From contig NZ_PCOU01000018.1 of the NCBI RefSeq assembly GCF_002979455.1, forward strand, positions 1 through 64,000: a DNA stretch of 64,000 nucleotides. Direction: 5' to 3'. Under the pieces are notes generated by a model. The model ran no database searches. It had not been told where the DNA came from and was given only the letters and a program-made list of their open reading frames with translations. A program made the translations under genes and the position numbers. How positions within the stretch are numbered: the stretch's first letter is position 1; the number at the start of each line of letters is the position of its first letter. Positions 34,680 to 44,352 of this stretch are shown here, piece by piece. Source of the DNA: Chryseobacterium sp. MYb7. Its GTDB lineage: Bacteria > Bacteroidota > Bacteroidia > Flavobacteriales > Weeksellaceae.

Positions 34680-35103
34680 CCTTAATCTTGTTTGTTGTGT
34701 GGTTTAAAAGAAACAAATATATAACTATTTAGAAGGCTTAAGCGCCTCTCATAAGATTAAATATTATTAAAGACACAATATTTTATTCTTATTATCTGGA
34801 AACCAAAGTATTTATATGTTTATCAATCTTTTTAACGTTTTCACCTTTTGAATTAATTAGTTTTTTCTTACCTAAATTTAATAAAAAAATCAAACAATAA
34901 AGAAATATTAGTACGTAAATAATAAAAAAATATGGTTTTTTTTCACAAACGACTCATTTATAAAAGATTATTTTCTTATTATTTTAACATTTTAATTCAC
35001 TAAACAGCCTTTTAAAACAGACAATCTGGACGGCCAAATCCCTACTTAAAGACAAAAGCAGGTACAAATCTCCTGCTATAGCAATATTAAACAAAAAAAG
35101 TAG
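34680..35103. other. 424-nt AT-rich interval
   Basis: Holds the -7 box of the oxoamine synthase gene (34714-34721) and a short hairpin 'ggcttaagcgcc' nearby. The remainder is AT-rich with no ORF or strong structure that I can see. Confidence 0.5.
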
Positions 35104-35463
35104 TCAAATTATGTTCTTTTTAGAATTTCTGAAATTTCCGGGAGTAAAACCGGTCATTTTTTTGAAAAATTTTGAAAAATTGGAAGGGTCATATGTAAAA
35201 ATACGGGCAATTTCTGCTACAGATTTATCGGAAATAATAAGCATTTTTTTTATCTGACCGATAATTTTTTCATCATAAAAAGAACATGGGTGCTGTCCGG
35301 TTTCTTTTTTAATAGTATCAGAAAGATGTTTATGAGAGATCGCAAGCTTTCCTGCAATTTCATTCAATTCCATAAATTCAGGAACAGTTCCGGAAATTAC
35401 ATCCTGAATATGCTTGTCTAAAAAAGCAAAATACTGAAGGGTGATTTCTTCGCTTCTTTTCAT
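35104..35463 (-). CDS. Short AraC-type DNA-binding protein
   Basis: 119 residues containing essentially only the AraC/XylS double HTH (ELNEIAGKLAISHKHLSDTIKKETGQHPCSFYDEKIIGQIKKML, then VAEIARIFTYDPSNFSKFFKKMTGFTPGNFR). There is no sensing domain. Stand-alone HTH units occur in Bacteroidota. Its target is unknown; the neighbouring LuxR-type gene reads the same way 96 nt upstream. Confidence 0.85.
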   Translation of the reverse strand: MKRSEEITLQYFAFLDKHIQDVISGTVPEFMELNEIAGKLAISHKHLSDTIKKETGQHPCSFYDEKIIGQIKKMLIISDKSVAEIARIFTYDPSNFSKFFKKMTGFTPGNFRNSKKNII

Positions 35464-35559
35464 CGTGTATTGTTCTTGTTAATCTATATTCAAGATATAA
35501 ATTTAATCATAAGATACAAAATAACACGGTGAACTTTTCGGATATTTCAAGCTGAATAT

Positions 35560-36297
35560 TTAATAAAAACTATCTTTAAAAGCCTGTGTAGAATTTTTCA
35601 CTTTCAGTTTTTCCAGAATATTCTGACGGTGTCTGCTCACGGTATTGATACTTATAGAAAGAAGATCAGCAATTTCTTTGCTTGCATACCCCTCTCCTAC
35701 AAATCTCAAGACTTCCATCTCCCTTGGACTCAGAATATTTTTATAATCAAGCCTGTCTTTTACAAGAACTTCTCCTTTGATGGTATTGACAATCATAAAA
35801 TCAGGAACTGATGAGGAAGAAAGTGCAATATTATAAAGACAGAGAGCTAGTCTCAACCTGCCATTGTAAGGAGAATAAATATAAAACATACGATGCTTCA
35901 CCCAACGATACTCCTCATTTTTATCCTTCATTCTTATTTTTGAAACCACACTGTAAGCTGCACGCTGCTCAGCCTCCATTGCTTCCAGTAATTTGAAAAA
36001 ACGAAGCTCATGAATATATTTCTTTAGCCGATCATCGGGATGTATCTTTTTCAACATTTCTTCTTCCCAGATCGAATCAATTTCTATAGGATTTTCACCC
36101 ATATTGAGTCCCAGTTCGACCGCTGCTGCGGATTTATAAATATAGCTTTTATTCTCCTGCATATCGCTCAATACAGCTATAGCACCTTCCATCTGAGAAT
36201 ACACAAGTGCTCTTTGTTTATAGATTTCTATGTCCAGCAGACACTTTTTGGAGGTTTTGTCCAGTAATTTATCACTGAGCTGTTCACGTATTTCCAT
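35560..36297 (-). CDS. LuxR-type transcriptional regulator with PAS-like N-terminus
   Basis: 245 residues. The C-terminal HTH is LSPREMEVLRFVGEGYASKEIADLLSISINTVSRHRQNILEKL. The N-terminal about 170 residues have a PAS-like pattern (KKIHPDDRLKKYIHELRFF, KDKNEEYRWVKHRMFYIYSPY), so it may sense a small molecule or redox state. No receiver domain. It is divergent from the DUF1349 gene, with 89 nt between them. Confidence 0.85.
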   Translation of the reverse strand: MEIREQLSDKLLDKTSKKCLLDIEIYKQRALVYSQMEGAIAVLSDMQENKSYIYKSAAAVELGLNMGENPIEIDSIWEEEMLKKIHPDDRLKKYIHELRFFKLLEAMEAEQRAAYSVVSKIRMKDKNEEYRWVKHRMFYIYSPYNGRLRLALCLYNIALSSSSVPDFMIVNTIKGEVLVKDRLDYKNILSPREMEVLRFVGEGYASKEIADLLSISINTVSRHRQNILEKLKVKNSTQAFKDSFY

Positions 36298-36386
36298 AAT
36301 GGTTATTTATCAGTATTGATGCGATTCGGGTTTAATTATACTTTTGCTAAAATAATAATTTACCCTTAGAACTTATTTAAAATAGA

Positions 36387-37034
36387 ATGAAGAAATTGCT
36401 TTTAGGCTTTTGTATACTACCCATGGTTCAAAATCTTTCCGCCCAGACTCTGGAGAAGATGACATGGTTTAATGAACCTGAAAAATGGGAAATCAAAAAC
36501 AACAGCCTGTCTATGTTTGTGACTCCGCAGAGTGATTACTGGAGAGTTTCCCACTATGGATTTACCGTTGATGATGCTCCTTTTTACTATACTACTTATG
36601 GAGGAGAATTTGAAGCAAAAGTAAAAATCACAGGCAGCTATAAAGCAAGATTTGACCAGATGGGACTTATGCTCAGAACAGATAAAGAGCACTACATCAA
36701 AGCCGGAGTGGAATTTGTAGATGGTAAGTATAACCTCAGCACTGTGGTAACTCACAACAAAAGCGACTGGAGCGTTATCACTTTAGACAAAACACCTCCT
36801 GCCATATGGATAAAAGCAGTGAGAAGGCTGGACGCTGTAGAAATATTTTACTCTTTTGATGATAAAAACTATATCATGATGAGAAATGCACCTCTACAGG
36901 ACAACACCCCTGTAATGGTAGGTTTAATGGCAGCCTGCCCTGACGGACAAGGTTTCAATGCCGTTTTTGAAAACTTCAAAGTAAAACATCTGCCGGACGA
37001 GCGCAGACTGAAGTGGCTTGAAACCCATAAATAA
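36387..37034 (+). CDS. Secreted DUF1349 protein
   Basis: 215 residues with signal peptide MKKLLLGFCILPMVQNLSAQ. The mature part is a DUF1349 beta-sandwich related to concanavalin-like lectin/glucanase folds (FEAKVKITGSYKARFDQMGLMLRTDKEHYIKAGVEF). It may bind or act on carbohydrate; unproven. A terminator lies 40 nt downstream. Confidence 0.85.
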   Translation: MKKLLLGFCILPMVQNLSAQTLEKMTWFNEPEKWEIKNNSLSMFVTPQSDYWRVSHYGFTVDDAPFYYTTYGGEFEAKVKITGSYKARFDQMGLMLRTDKEHYIKAGVEFVDGKYNLSTVVTHNKSDWSVITLDKTPPAIWIKAVRRLDAVEIFYSFDDKNYIMMRNAPLQDNTPVMVGLMAACPDGQGFNAVFENFKVKHLPDERRLKWLETHK

Positions 37035-37073
37035 CGATTGAATTACACTTCAATATACAGTCAATTTTATTCA

Positions 37074-37101
37074 CCTCCCATCATTTTCGGGAGGTTTTTT
37101 T
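37074..37101 (+). terminator. Intrinsic terminator after the DUF1349 gene
   Basis: CCTCCC (37074-37079) pairs with GGGAGG (37089-37094) around a 9-nt loop, followed by T7. Confidence 0.85.
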
Positions 37102-37127
37102 GGGAACACAGATAATTGATATGGAAA

Positions 37128-37376
37128 CTAACTGTTTTTAAAAGTTGTATACAAATTAACATTAACAGCTTTGTTATTACTAAAAACAACAGACAGAATA
37201 ACCTTTTTCCCAAGCCACGTTTTACCTACCTGATAGGTCCAGGTGTCATCTTTAAAAAAATTGAATCCATCACCCATTTCCGCTTTCACTTCATGGCGTG
37301 TTTTTCCAATAAGATAGTTAAAATTATCTTTATTCATATCCTTGTGTTTGCCAGTGCCTAACAAAACCAATGCCAT
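37128..37376 (-). CDS. Small hypothetical protein with shortened N-terminus
   Basis: 82 residues. The segment NYLIGKTRHEVKAEMGDGFNFFKDDTWTYQVGKTWLGKKVILSVVF resembles small BamE/SmpA-like envelope domains that follow a lipoprotein signal. Here the N-terminus MALVLLGTGK is too short for a signal, and an in-frame stop lies directly before the ATG, so the gene may have lost its export signal. Function unknown. Confidence 0.5.
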   Translation of the reverse strand: MALVLLGTGKHKDMNKDNFNYLIGKTRHEVKAEMGDGFNFFKDDTWTYQVGKTWLGKKVILSVVFSNNKAVNVNLYTTFKNS

Positions 37377-38080
37377 TCAACTAGAAATCAGCATATTCTA
37401 GTAATACTTCTATAATAAATTTGTATTTTTTAATGGAATGAAAAGGAATAGAAACATCAAAAGATCTCCTTCAAGAGACCCTTTGCTTTGTGAGATAAAA
37501 CCGTTTGTGTTCTTAGAATCATTATTTAGAAACAAAGTTCCCTTAGTTGTTCTGAGAATATTTTTGCAAAAATATGAATATTCATCAGTGATGACAAAGA
37601 CATTCTGTAGAATTAACCTCTGTTTTTTGTCAAACTTTTACTACAAGAATGAATATATATAAATTAAACCTGTAATCAAAAAACAGTTAAAAAATTACAA
37701 AAACATCAATATTTATCATTTATAAAAATCGAAAAAAAATCGAAAATTCTGTACAGCATTGGGATTCAAACAAGATATTTCAAAACAAATTTATCACTTA
37801 TTATTGAAATACTGAAAATATTTCAGAAAATGGCAAGTACCACACCAACCGCAAAACATGATAAAACTTATAGAAAACAGATTATAAGATACTGATTTAT
37901 CTCCATAATTTCACTATTTTTACACAATCAAAAAATATAAAACACAATAGACCAGAAAACATCAATGATAAAAATTTATTTTCAATCGTTCCCGATCATT
38001 AAAAAAACTTCGACTTGTACAAATACTAATATTAACCGCCTATTGCATTAGCAGCAGGTATAGATAAGTTTTGCACATCT
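37377..38080. other. 704-nt AT-rich interval before the histidine kinase
   Basis: Only short, compositionally poor reading frames are present (for example 37438-37662, with no family features). There are runs of A and T and no strong hairpin. It presumably contains the promoter of the kinase/regulator pair; I cannot place it. Confidence 0.45.
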
Positions 38081-39055
38081 ATGAGAGTTTGGGCATTTAT
38101 TTTTGCTTGTATATCTTTAACTGTTTCCGCACAGCGCCACATTTCCCCGTGGCACAATATAGACAATGGAGTTTCACCAATAGAGCCGCCTTTTCATCAG
38201 ACTATCTTGTTCAGAGTGTCTGCTGCCATCATTATTCTGATTATTATTATCATTATTTTCCAGCTAACCACTAATTTTTTAAGGATAAAGAATAAAACAT
38301 TAAAACAAATTGTTCACAATAAGAATTCTGAACTAAAAGAAACTTATCTCCATCTGGAACTGGTAAAAAGCAACCTGCAAAAGGAAACAGAATATCAGAA
38401 AAAGCTGGTAGAAACTATCAGTCATGATATTACAACACCAATCAGATTTATTGCAATGCTTTCCCAAAAAATTCATGAGTCTGATGACGTAGAACTGCAG
38501 AAGAAATATTTTGACAGCATTTATAAATCTTCGGAGCAGCTTTATCAGTTTACCCTGAATTTAAAGGAATACACAGAGCTTTACAAAGCCGAAAATATTT
38601 TTGAAGAGAAAGAATATCCTATCAACAGAATCCTGGAAATAAAGAACAGATTATTTTGTGAAATTGCTAAGGAAAAAGGAACAGTCATCACGAATCTTAC
38701 TGATCATAAAGTATATTCTAAAGTAAATGAAAGTATTTTAACCGCCATTATTCACAATATCCTTGATAATGCTGTGAAAAATACTTTTGAAGGAAATATC
38801 ACCCTAAACATTACAGAAAGCCAACAAAAATCTACAATAATTATTGCCGATACAGGAATCGGAATGTCAACAGAACAGATTGCAAGTTATATGAGCCTGT
38901 TCAGAAATCCTAAGCTGGAAACCCCTAGTTTCAAAGGAAAAGGACTTGGTCTTCATATGGTTATCCATCTGGTAAAAAAGATCAATGCTGAAATCAGGTT
39001 CAGGCAAAATGAACCTCAAGGAACTGTGGTAGAAATAACACTCAATAAAAACTAA
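38081..39055 (+). CDS. Membrane sensor histidine kinase with minimal sensory part
   Basis: 324 residues. A signal peptide (cleavage near VSAQ) is followed by a periplasmic stretch of only about 25 residues, one transmembrane helix rich in Ile (about 48-65) and a coiled coil. Then come HisKA (ETISHDITTPIRFIAML) and HATPase (HNILDNAVKN, ADTGIGM, GKGLGLHM). The tiny outer part suggests it has lost the large beta-propeller/Y_Y_Y sensor common in Bacteroidota kinases. It pairs with the response regulator 5 nt downstream. Confidence 0.9.
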   Translation: MRVWAFIFACISLTVSAQRHISPWHNIDNGVSPIEPPFHQTILFRVSAAIIILIIIIIIFQLTTNFLRIKNKTLKQIVHNKNSELKETYLHLELVKSNLQKETEYQKKLVETISHDITTPIRFIAMLSQKIHESDDVELQKKYFDSIYKSSEQLYQFTLNLKEYTELYKAENIFEEKEYPINRILEIKNRLFCEIAKEKGTVITNLTDHKVYSKVNESILTAIIHNILDNAVKNTFEGNITLNITESQQKSTIIIADTGIGMSTEQIASYMSLFRNPKLETPSFKGKGLGLHMVIHLVKKINAEIRFRQNEPQGTVVEITLNKN

Positions 39056-39060
39056 TTTGT

Positions 39061-39672
39061 ATGAATGAAAGAATTTTAATTGCCGATGATCACTATGTAG
39101 TAAGGGCAGGCACATCATTGGTTCTTGAAACTGCTTATCCGGAGCTGAAAATAGATTTTGCAGAAAACTACGACCAAGTAAAAAATAAGATCGGCTTTTC
39201 ACGTTATGATCTTCTTATTTTAGATATCGATATGCCCGGGACACAGTATAAAAAAATGATACCGGAATTAAAAGATATACAGAATGAACTTAAAATTCTC
39301 ATATTCTCAGGTTATGATAAGGATGTTGCCATTCAATACATCAGAGAAGGTGCAGAAGGTTATCTGAACAAACAAAGCAGTGAGGAAGAAATTAAGAATG
39401 CTGTAAAAACTGTGATTGAAAAGGGGTATTTCTACCCTGCCGAGCTGATTGGCCTTATTATCCAAAACAAAAGAGACAATCCTGTAGAAAAGCTATCTTC
39501 CCGTGAGTATGAAATTTTCAAACTCCTTGCTGATGGAAACGGAAACCTGGAAATTGCCAACAGACTTAATATTCAAATGTCTACGGTAAGCACTTATAAG
39601 AAAAGAATTTTTCAAAAGCTTAACGTTGCCAATATTGCAGAATTAATCAAAGTATATGAAATGATGCATTAA
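39061..39672 (+). CDS. NarL/LuxR-type response regulator
   Basis: 203 residues. The receiver domain has the phospho-acceptor Asp55 (LLILDIDMPG), the acidic pair at 9-10 (ADDHY) and the switch Ser/Lys (FSGYD, LNKQS). The C-terminal HTH is LSSREYEIFKLLADGNGNLEIANRLNIQMSTVSTYKKRIFQKL. It is cotranscribed with the histidine kinase. Targets unknown; the nearby secreted protein gene is a candidate. Confidence 0.92.
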   Translation: MNERILIADDHYVVRAGTSLVLETAYPELKIDFAENYDQVKNKIGFSRYDLLILDIDMPGTQYKKMIPELKDIQNELKILIFSGYDKDVAIQYIREGAEGYLNKQSSEEEIKNAVKTVIEKGYFYPAELIGLIIQNKRDNPVEKLSSREYEIFKLLADGNGNLEIANRLNIQMSTVSTYKKRIFQKLNVANIAELIKVYEMMH

Positions 39673-39712
39673 AAAAAATGGGGTCGGAATAATTTAATTC
39701 CGACCCCGGAAA
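39671..39712 (-). terminator. Hairpin terminator, mainly for the minus strand
   Basis: GGGGTCGGAAT (39680-39690) pairs with ATTCCGACCCC (39697-39707). On the minus strand the stem is followed by eight T residues (39671-39678 as A). On the plus strand there is no T-run. Confidence 0.7.
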
Positions 39713-39822
39713 AAACACAAATCTCATTAGGTTTTAAACAGCTAACCTATTGAGCCCGTAGATTTTTTTTATATTGTCATTGTATTTTTAGAATTCTCAT
39801 ATGGCTTTATAAAAAGCCACTT

Positions 39823-40668
39823 TTAATATAATCTCTGTACAGAAAGAAACAGTTCTCTTGTGTTATCAGCAGTATTGGAATCTGTGGTAGTAGCATCACT
39901 GCTTCCTGTTGTGGATTTATTATCTACACGGAATGCATAATACACTCTGTACCATCTTGGCTCCGGTTCCTGTATGGTAATATCAAATGTTACCGTTTCA
40001 TTATTCGTTTGGGTAAGATAAACACCGTCATCAAACTGTCTATAGGCTCCTGGTGATAATTTAATATTTCCATTATCAGAATCCCCAGTATGGGTTGACA
40101 TTTCCGACACCCAGATTTTCACATCTGAAGTTCCTGCATTGTAAAGCCTTGGATTAAAAGTGGTAGCTGCTCCTGTACCTGCTGAACTGCTGTTAAATTG
40201 TGCGTCAAGTCTTAAAAAACCTCCCAAAACAGGAAGATCAGTAAGATAGGTGCTTGCTAAAACATTAGCTCCGGAAGTACCTGCAGGAATGCTTCCATGA
40301 TAGTAAATCAGATCTCCAATGGTAATATCATCGTCTTTACCCCCAAAGGCAAATTTCCATGTGGTTCCATTGAACATATAGTACCCGGCTTTATCTACTT
40401 TCGCCGTTTTTACAGAAGGTGCAGTCACAGCCTGTGTTACATAGACCAGTGCTCCGGTCTGTGCAGCTAAATAAACATCATCTTTAGCTTTCAACTGATC
40501 CCCTGTTATTCTTGGAGCTATGACACCATCAGGCACAGTAGCCACATCTGGTTTTCCTTCTACATGTAATGTTACTTTGGGAGAATCTGTATTAATACCT
40601 ACTTGGGAAAATGCAGCTACTGAAAAACACATCATTATGCTGGCAAGAGTTAATTTTATTTTCTTCAT
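39823..40668 (-). CDS. Secreted hypothetical protein, QVGIN-type
   Basis: 281 residues with signal peptide MKKIKLTLASIMMCFSVAAFSQ; the mature end is QVGINTDSPKVTLHVEGKPD. The same opening (VGINNTSPKATLDVTAK, GVIAPRLTGDQ, GYYYFDGTIWQK) is found in the gene at 60126, so the two share an N-terminal module and differ in the C-terminal part. This module is common in exported proteins of Chryseobacterium. It is probably surface or extracellular; function unknown. A TAACTTTG box (40774-40781, minus strand) would give a 5' leader of about 100 nt. Confidence 0.75.
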   Translation of the reverse strand: MKKIKLTLASIMMCFSVAAFSQVGINTDSPKVTLHVEGKPDVATVPDGVIAPRITGDQLKAKDDVYLAAQTGALVYVTQAVTAPSVKTAKVDKAGYYMFNGTTWKFAFGGKDDDITIGDLIYYHGSIPAGTSGANVLASTYLTDLPVLGGFLRLDAQFNSSSAGTGAATTFNPRLYNAGTSDVKIWVSEMSTHTGDSDNGNIKLSPGAYRQFDDGVYLTQTNNETVTFDITIQEPEPRWYRVYYAFRVDNKSTTGSSDATTTDSNTADNTRELFLSVQRLY

Positions 40669-40939
40669 TTTAGTATATTTGTATTAAAAATTATTTGACT
40701 ATTTAAGAATTGAATAAATCATGTGGGATCAACTGAGATATCATCAGTCAACTTTTATTGAGCTAGCTGGTGCAAAGTTATCCGCATTGACAAATCAAAT
40801 TCATGAATAATCAATGAAAAACCGGAAACGGCTCAATAAAACACAAATTATTAATACACAGATCATTAACGCAATCATTTTCCAATATTTGATTGCAGAA
40901 AAATGTATTTAAAAGATTTAAAATTATCTATTACCACAA

Positions 40940-41896
40940 ATGACAATTGAAAAAGATATAAAAATTGAACAGTACAAAAGACAGCTGGTATATTATTACA
41001 ACATTCTGATGTCTGTTATTCTTGCCATATTTGGTTTGATATTTATTTTTATCATTCCGGATAAAATTATGGCCTGGTATCTTTTCGGGGGGCTTTTTTT
41101 ACTATTATACACTTACATGATTGTACATAAGACGTACTCGGTAGATGTAATGGTGCATTCTTATATTGTTATTGCAACCCTTTATAATTTTTACATTATG
41201 CTTGCTTTCTGGGATAATTCTATAGCAAGTTTTGTATGGCTTATTCCAATTCCACTAGCCGCATATGTCTTCTTTCAGAGAAAGTATGTCTTTATTTACA
41301 GCCTATTTGTATTGGTGAATATTATTGCGGGGTATCTTATTTCTAAAACATTCAGCTTTAATTTCCCAAAACACAGACCTGAAGATGTAAGAATTACGGA
41401 CACCATTCTTATGATGTCCAATGTAGCTGTAATAGCACTCCTGCTCTATTTTAAGGATAAAATAAAAAGAGTTGAAATTTACCATGAAATCGAAGAAAAG
41501 AACCAAAACATAGCAATACAGCCAGCCAATGTAACAGAAAAGGCTCCATTTGCAGATGAGTTATTTGAGAAAATAGAACTTGTCATGAGGGAAAAACAGC
41601 TGTATAAAGATGTTAATTTCAATATTTCGAAGCTTTCCACAGAAATGAATATTAACAGCAGTTATATTTCAAAATCAATCCGTACTAAAGGATATCCCAA
41701 CTTCAACAATTATCTGAATATGCACAGAATAGAATGTGTAAAAAGACTTCTTAGTGAAAATGATATTGAAAAGGTAACCCTTATGTATATTTATACAGAA
41801 GCAGGTTTCTCTAACCAGTCTACCTTCAACAGGGTATTCAAGCAGATGGAAAATATTACGCCTTCCGAATATATCAGCAGCCTGCAGCTCCACTGA
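40940..41896 (+). CDS. Membrane-embedded AraC family regulator
   Basis: 318 residues. About six hydrophobic helices occupy residues 18-180, then a short linker and a cytoplasmic AraC-type double HTH (FNISKLSTEMNINSSYISKSIRTKGYPNFNNYLNMHRIECVKRLL...YTEAGFSNQSTFNRVFKQMENITPSEY). One-component regulators with the DNA-binding domain tethered to a membrane sensor are known in Bacteroidota. Target unknown; the MFS exporter downstream in the same direction is a candidate. Confidence 0.88.
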   Translation: MTIEKDIKIEQYKRQLVYYYNILMSVILAIFGLIFIFIIPDKIMAWYLFGGLFLLLYTYMIVHKTYSVDVMVHSYIVIATLYNFYIMLAFWDNSIASFVWLIPIPLAAYVFFQRKYVFIYSLFVLVNIIAGYLISKTFSFNFPKHRPEDVRITDTILMMSNVAVIALLLYFKDKIKRVEIYHEIEEKNQNIAIQPANVTEKAPFADELFEKIELVMREKQLYKDVNFNISKLSTEMNINSSYISKSIRTKGYPNFNNYLNMHRIECVKRLLSENDIEKVTLMYIYTEAGFSNQSTFNRVFKQMENITPSEYISSLQLH

Positions 41897-42010
41897 TTTG
41901 TTTCACCAATAAATATCATTGAGATAATAATTTTTACATTCGGAAAATAATCAGGAAATTTGTAAGACTTAATTTTCTGTCAAACCACTGCATCTTAATT
42001 GCAAAAAATC

Positions 42011-43213
42011 ATGAATTCATCTGAAAAAGCCATTCAGGGAAGCTCACGTTTCCGATATATAAAACTTTGTATTTTCTTTTCAGGACTTTCGGTTTTTGCA
42101 CAGCTTTATCTTTTCCAGCCGATGCTGCCGATGGCTGCAGAACAGTTTGGGGTATCTGTAGGTGATACTTCCCTATTGGTATCCTCATCCACGATAGGAA
42201 TGGCATTAGGGTTATTATTTTTTGCTTTTAAAGCTGATAGCTATTCGAGGAAGAATTTAATGGTTTTTTCACTGATTTCGTCTGCGTTACTCACCATTAT
42301 TTCCACCTGGATCCCAAGCTTATGCCTTCTGATTGCTGTTGGAGTACTGAAAGGTTTTGTGGTTTCCGGTGTTTCAGCAGTTGCTCTTGCTTATCTTACA
42401 GAAGAAGTAAATGCCCTGGCAGTTCCAGCAGCCATTAGTATGTATCTTAGCGGTAATACAATCGGGGGAATGAGTGGAAGAATAATGGCCACTTTGTTTG
42501 CGGGGGAATTCGGATGGCGAAACGCTGTTCTTCTTATCGGAGTAGAGAGTTTTATTCTCGGAGTTATATTCTGGAAACTCTTTCCGGAATCCAGGTTTTT
42601 CAACCCACAGAAAACAGACTATCATCTTAAGGTAAAACAAATGAAGTTTTTCCTTACCAATCCTTATATGCTCCGCTTATACTGTACAGCTGCCTTACTG
42701 ATGGGTGTTTTTGTAAGTGTTTACAATTACCTGACATTCAGATTAGAAGCAGAGCCTTTTTCTTTAAGCCATTTTATCATTGCTTTTATCTTTCTGATGT
42801 ATATTTTTGGGGTATTTGGAACCATGATCGTAGGCCGTCTTTCCAGAAGGTTTCCCATGAATAACATTCTTAAAGCATCTATCCTGTCTATGATTACCGG
42901 AGCCGCTTTATTGCTATCTGAAAATGTCTATATTCTTATTTTCGGGCTTGGACTTTTTACATTATCATTTTTTGCAGCCCATACGATGGCAAGCCAGATG
43001 ACGGCATTATATGCCAAAAGAGGAAAATCTTCAGCCACTTCTATTTACTGGCTGTTTTATTATTTTGGTTCAAGCATATTAGGAAGTGGTACGGGATATT
43101 TGCTTCATGCTTACTCCTGGAATGTTTTCATCGCCATTCTTATCATTTTCGTTATCATAGCACTTATTTTGACTACGGTGAATGTGAATCCAAAAGCAAC
43201 CACAAAAAGCTAG
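42011..43213 (+). CDS. MFS transporter (drug/sugar efflux type)
   Basis: 400 residues from the ATG at 42011; a TTG four codons upstream is a less likely start. Twelve predicted helices. The MFS loop signature between helices 2 and 3 reads FAFKADSYSRKNLMVFS. The sequence resembles YnfM/arabinose-efflux-type exporters. Substrate unknown. It follows the membrane AraC regulator. Confidence 0.88.
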   Translation: MNSSEKAIQGSSRFRYIKLCIFFSGLSVFAQLYLFQPMLPMAAEQFGVSVGDTSLLVSSSTIGMALGLLFFAFKADSYSRKNLMVFSLISSALLTIISTWIPSLCLLIAVGVLKGFVVSGVSAVALAYLTEEVNALAVPAAISMYLSGNTIGGMSGRIMATLFAGEFGWRNAVLLIGVESFILGVIFWKLFPESRFFNPQKTDYHLKVKQMKFFLTNPYMLRLYCTAALLMGVFVSVYNYLTFRLEAEPFSLSHFIIAFIFLMYIFGVFGTMIVGRLSRRFPMNNILKASILSMITGAALLLSENVYILIFGLGLFTLSFFAAHTMASQMTALYAKRGKSSATSIYWLFYYFGSSILGSGTGYLLHAYSWNVFIAILIIFVIIALILTTVNVNPKATTKS

Positions 43214-43409
43214 TACCACATACATACCACATTTATTTTTTCGGCACATTCAATAATTTGCCTATAGGTGTACTATTTTAACATATTATTAATTTTTTAT
43301 AATAAAAATTTAACCTAATCTTCACTAAAGCAAGGCTTAATAAAGCAATGCCGGGCATACTATTTGCTGTTTATCTGAGACCATATCATCAACTAAAACT
43401 CAAAATATT

Positions 43410-43823
43410 ATGAACGTAGCAGATTTAAAAATCAAGAACTTAGTGGAGTACAAAAACCAAATTTTCACAATCACTGAGATCTTTCACAATGTCGAGCAGG
43501 ATTATTTTGTTAAAATTGAAAATGATATTCAAAGTATTTCCGTTCCGGCAGCCTCCATCAAACCTATTAAAATAACGGAAGAATGGCTTGAAAAACTGGG
43601 ATTTTCAAGAACGTACAGTTCGGATCAGAGCATTCGGTATGAAAGGCCTGAATCCTTTATAAAATACGATATAGACCTCAGCTCCAGAAAGATTCTGGAA
43701 GGGCTAAAAATATACGGGAACGCCATAAAATGCAGGTATATCCATGAGTTTCAGAATATTTTCTCAAGCTTATTCGGAAAAGAAACTGCACTACATTATG
43801 GGTATTTGAAAACAGAATCGTAG
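43410..43823 (+). CDS. Hypothetical protein of a phage-associated Bacteroidota family
   Basis: 137 residues, soluble. The opening VADLKIKNLVEYKNQIFTITEIF and the later ITEEWLEKLGFSRTY follow the pattern I remember for small proteins in Bacteroidota prophages and elements ('RIGNYV...LTEEWLLKFGF'). No other phage genes are nearby, so this copy may be domesticated. A very strong terminator follows. Confidence 0.6.
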   Translation: MNVADLKIKNLVEYKNQIFTITEIFHNVEQDYFVKIENDIQSISVPAASIKPIKITEEWLEKLGFSRTYSSDQSIRYERPESFIKYDIDLSSRKILEGLKIYGNAIKCRYIHEFQNIFSSLFGKETALHYGYLKTES

Positions 43824-43843
43824 TTAAATAGTTCTTAGTTGAG

Positions 43844-43886
43844 GAAGACCACAATTTACGGGCTAAATTGTGGTCTTCTTATTTTT
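43844..43886 (+). terminator. Strong 15-bp hairpin terminator
   Basis: GAAGACCACAATTTA (43844-43858) pairs perfectly with 43864-43878 around CGGGC, followed by T-rich DNA. Confidence 0.85.
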
Positions 43887-44000
43887 GAAACACAAACAAA
43901 ATGAGGTGAAGAAAAAATCTATCTAGTTTCCCGAAAAATTCACCATAGATAAATCATTAATTTCATTGATATTTGTATCAGCAATACAAAAAACACGGCA

Positions 44001-44348
44001 ATGATTATCAAGATTATTAACTCCGCTCTCATCTTATTTGCGGTCTTCATGGGTTTCAAACAAAGAATTGCCATGATTTCAGGTAAACCTGAAATGGCAG
44101 AAATGTTCGGAAAATGGAGCTTTGACAAAACAGCACTTATGATTAACGGAGCAGTTACCATTCTGGCTTCTTTAATGATTTTATTTCCTAAAACATTTGT
44201 CTGGGGCAATTTTCTAATGGCAGCAGGTATCTTAATGATTATTTGTCTGCAGCTTTTCAATAAAGATTTGAAAGGTGCTATGATAGAACTTCCTTTTCTT
44301 TGTCTGAATCTGCTCATTATTTATCTGCAGCACCCTCTTAAAGGCTAA
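44001..44348 (+). CDS. Small membrane protein (DoxX-like)
   Basis: 115 residues, four hydrophobic helices, arrangement reminiscent of small DoxX-like proteins (AVFMGFKQRIAMISGKPEMAEMFGKW near the N-terminus). It begins a short series of genes in one direction (lipoprotein, Crp-type regulator, outer-membrane protein, DoxX). No catalytic motif. The gap to the next gene is 4 nt. Confidence 0.6.
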   Translation: MIIKIINSALILFAVFMGFKQRIAMISGKPEMAEMFGKWSFDKTALMINGAVTILASLMILFPKTFVWGNFLMAAGILMIICLQLFNKDLKGAMIELPFLCLNLLIIYLQHPLKG

Positions 44349-44352
44349 ATTA

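Noticed and set aside
37438..37662. 74-codon ORF on the plus strand
   Set aside because: Composition is unlike a protein, there is no motif or context, and the DNA is AT-rich intergenic.
41999..42010. TTG start for the MFS gene
   Set aside because: The ATG at 42011 is a better start and loses only four residues.
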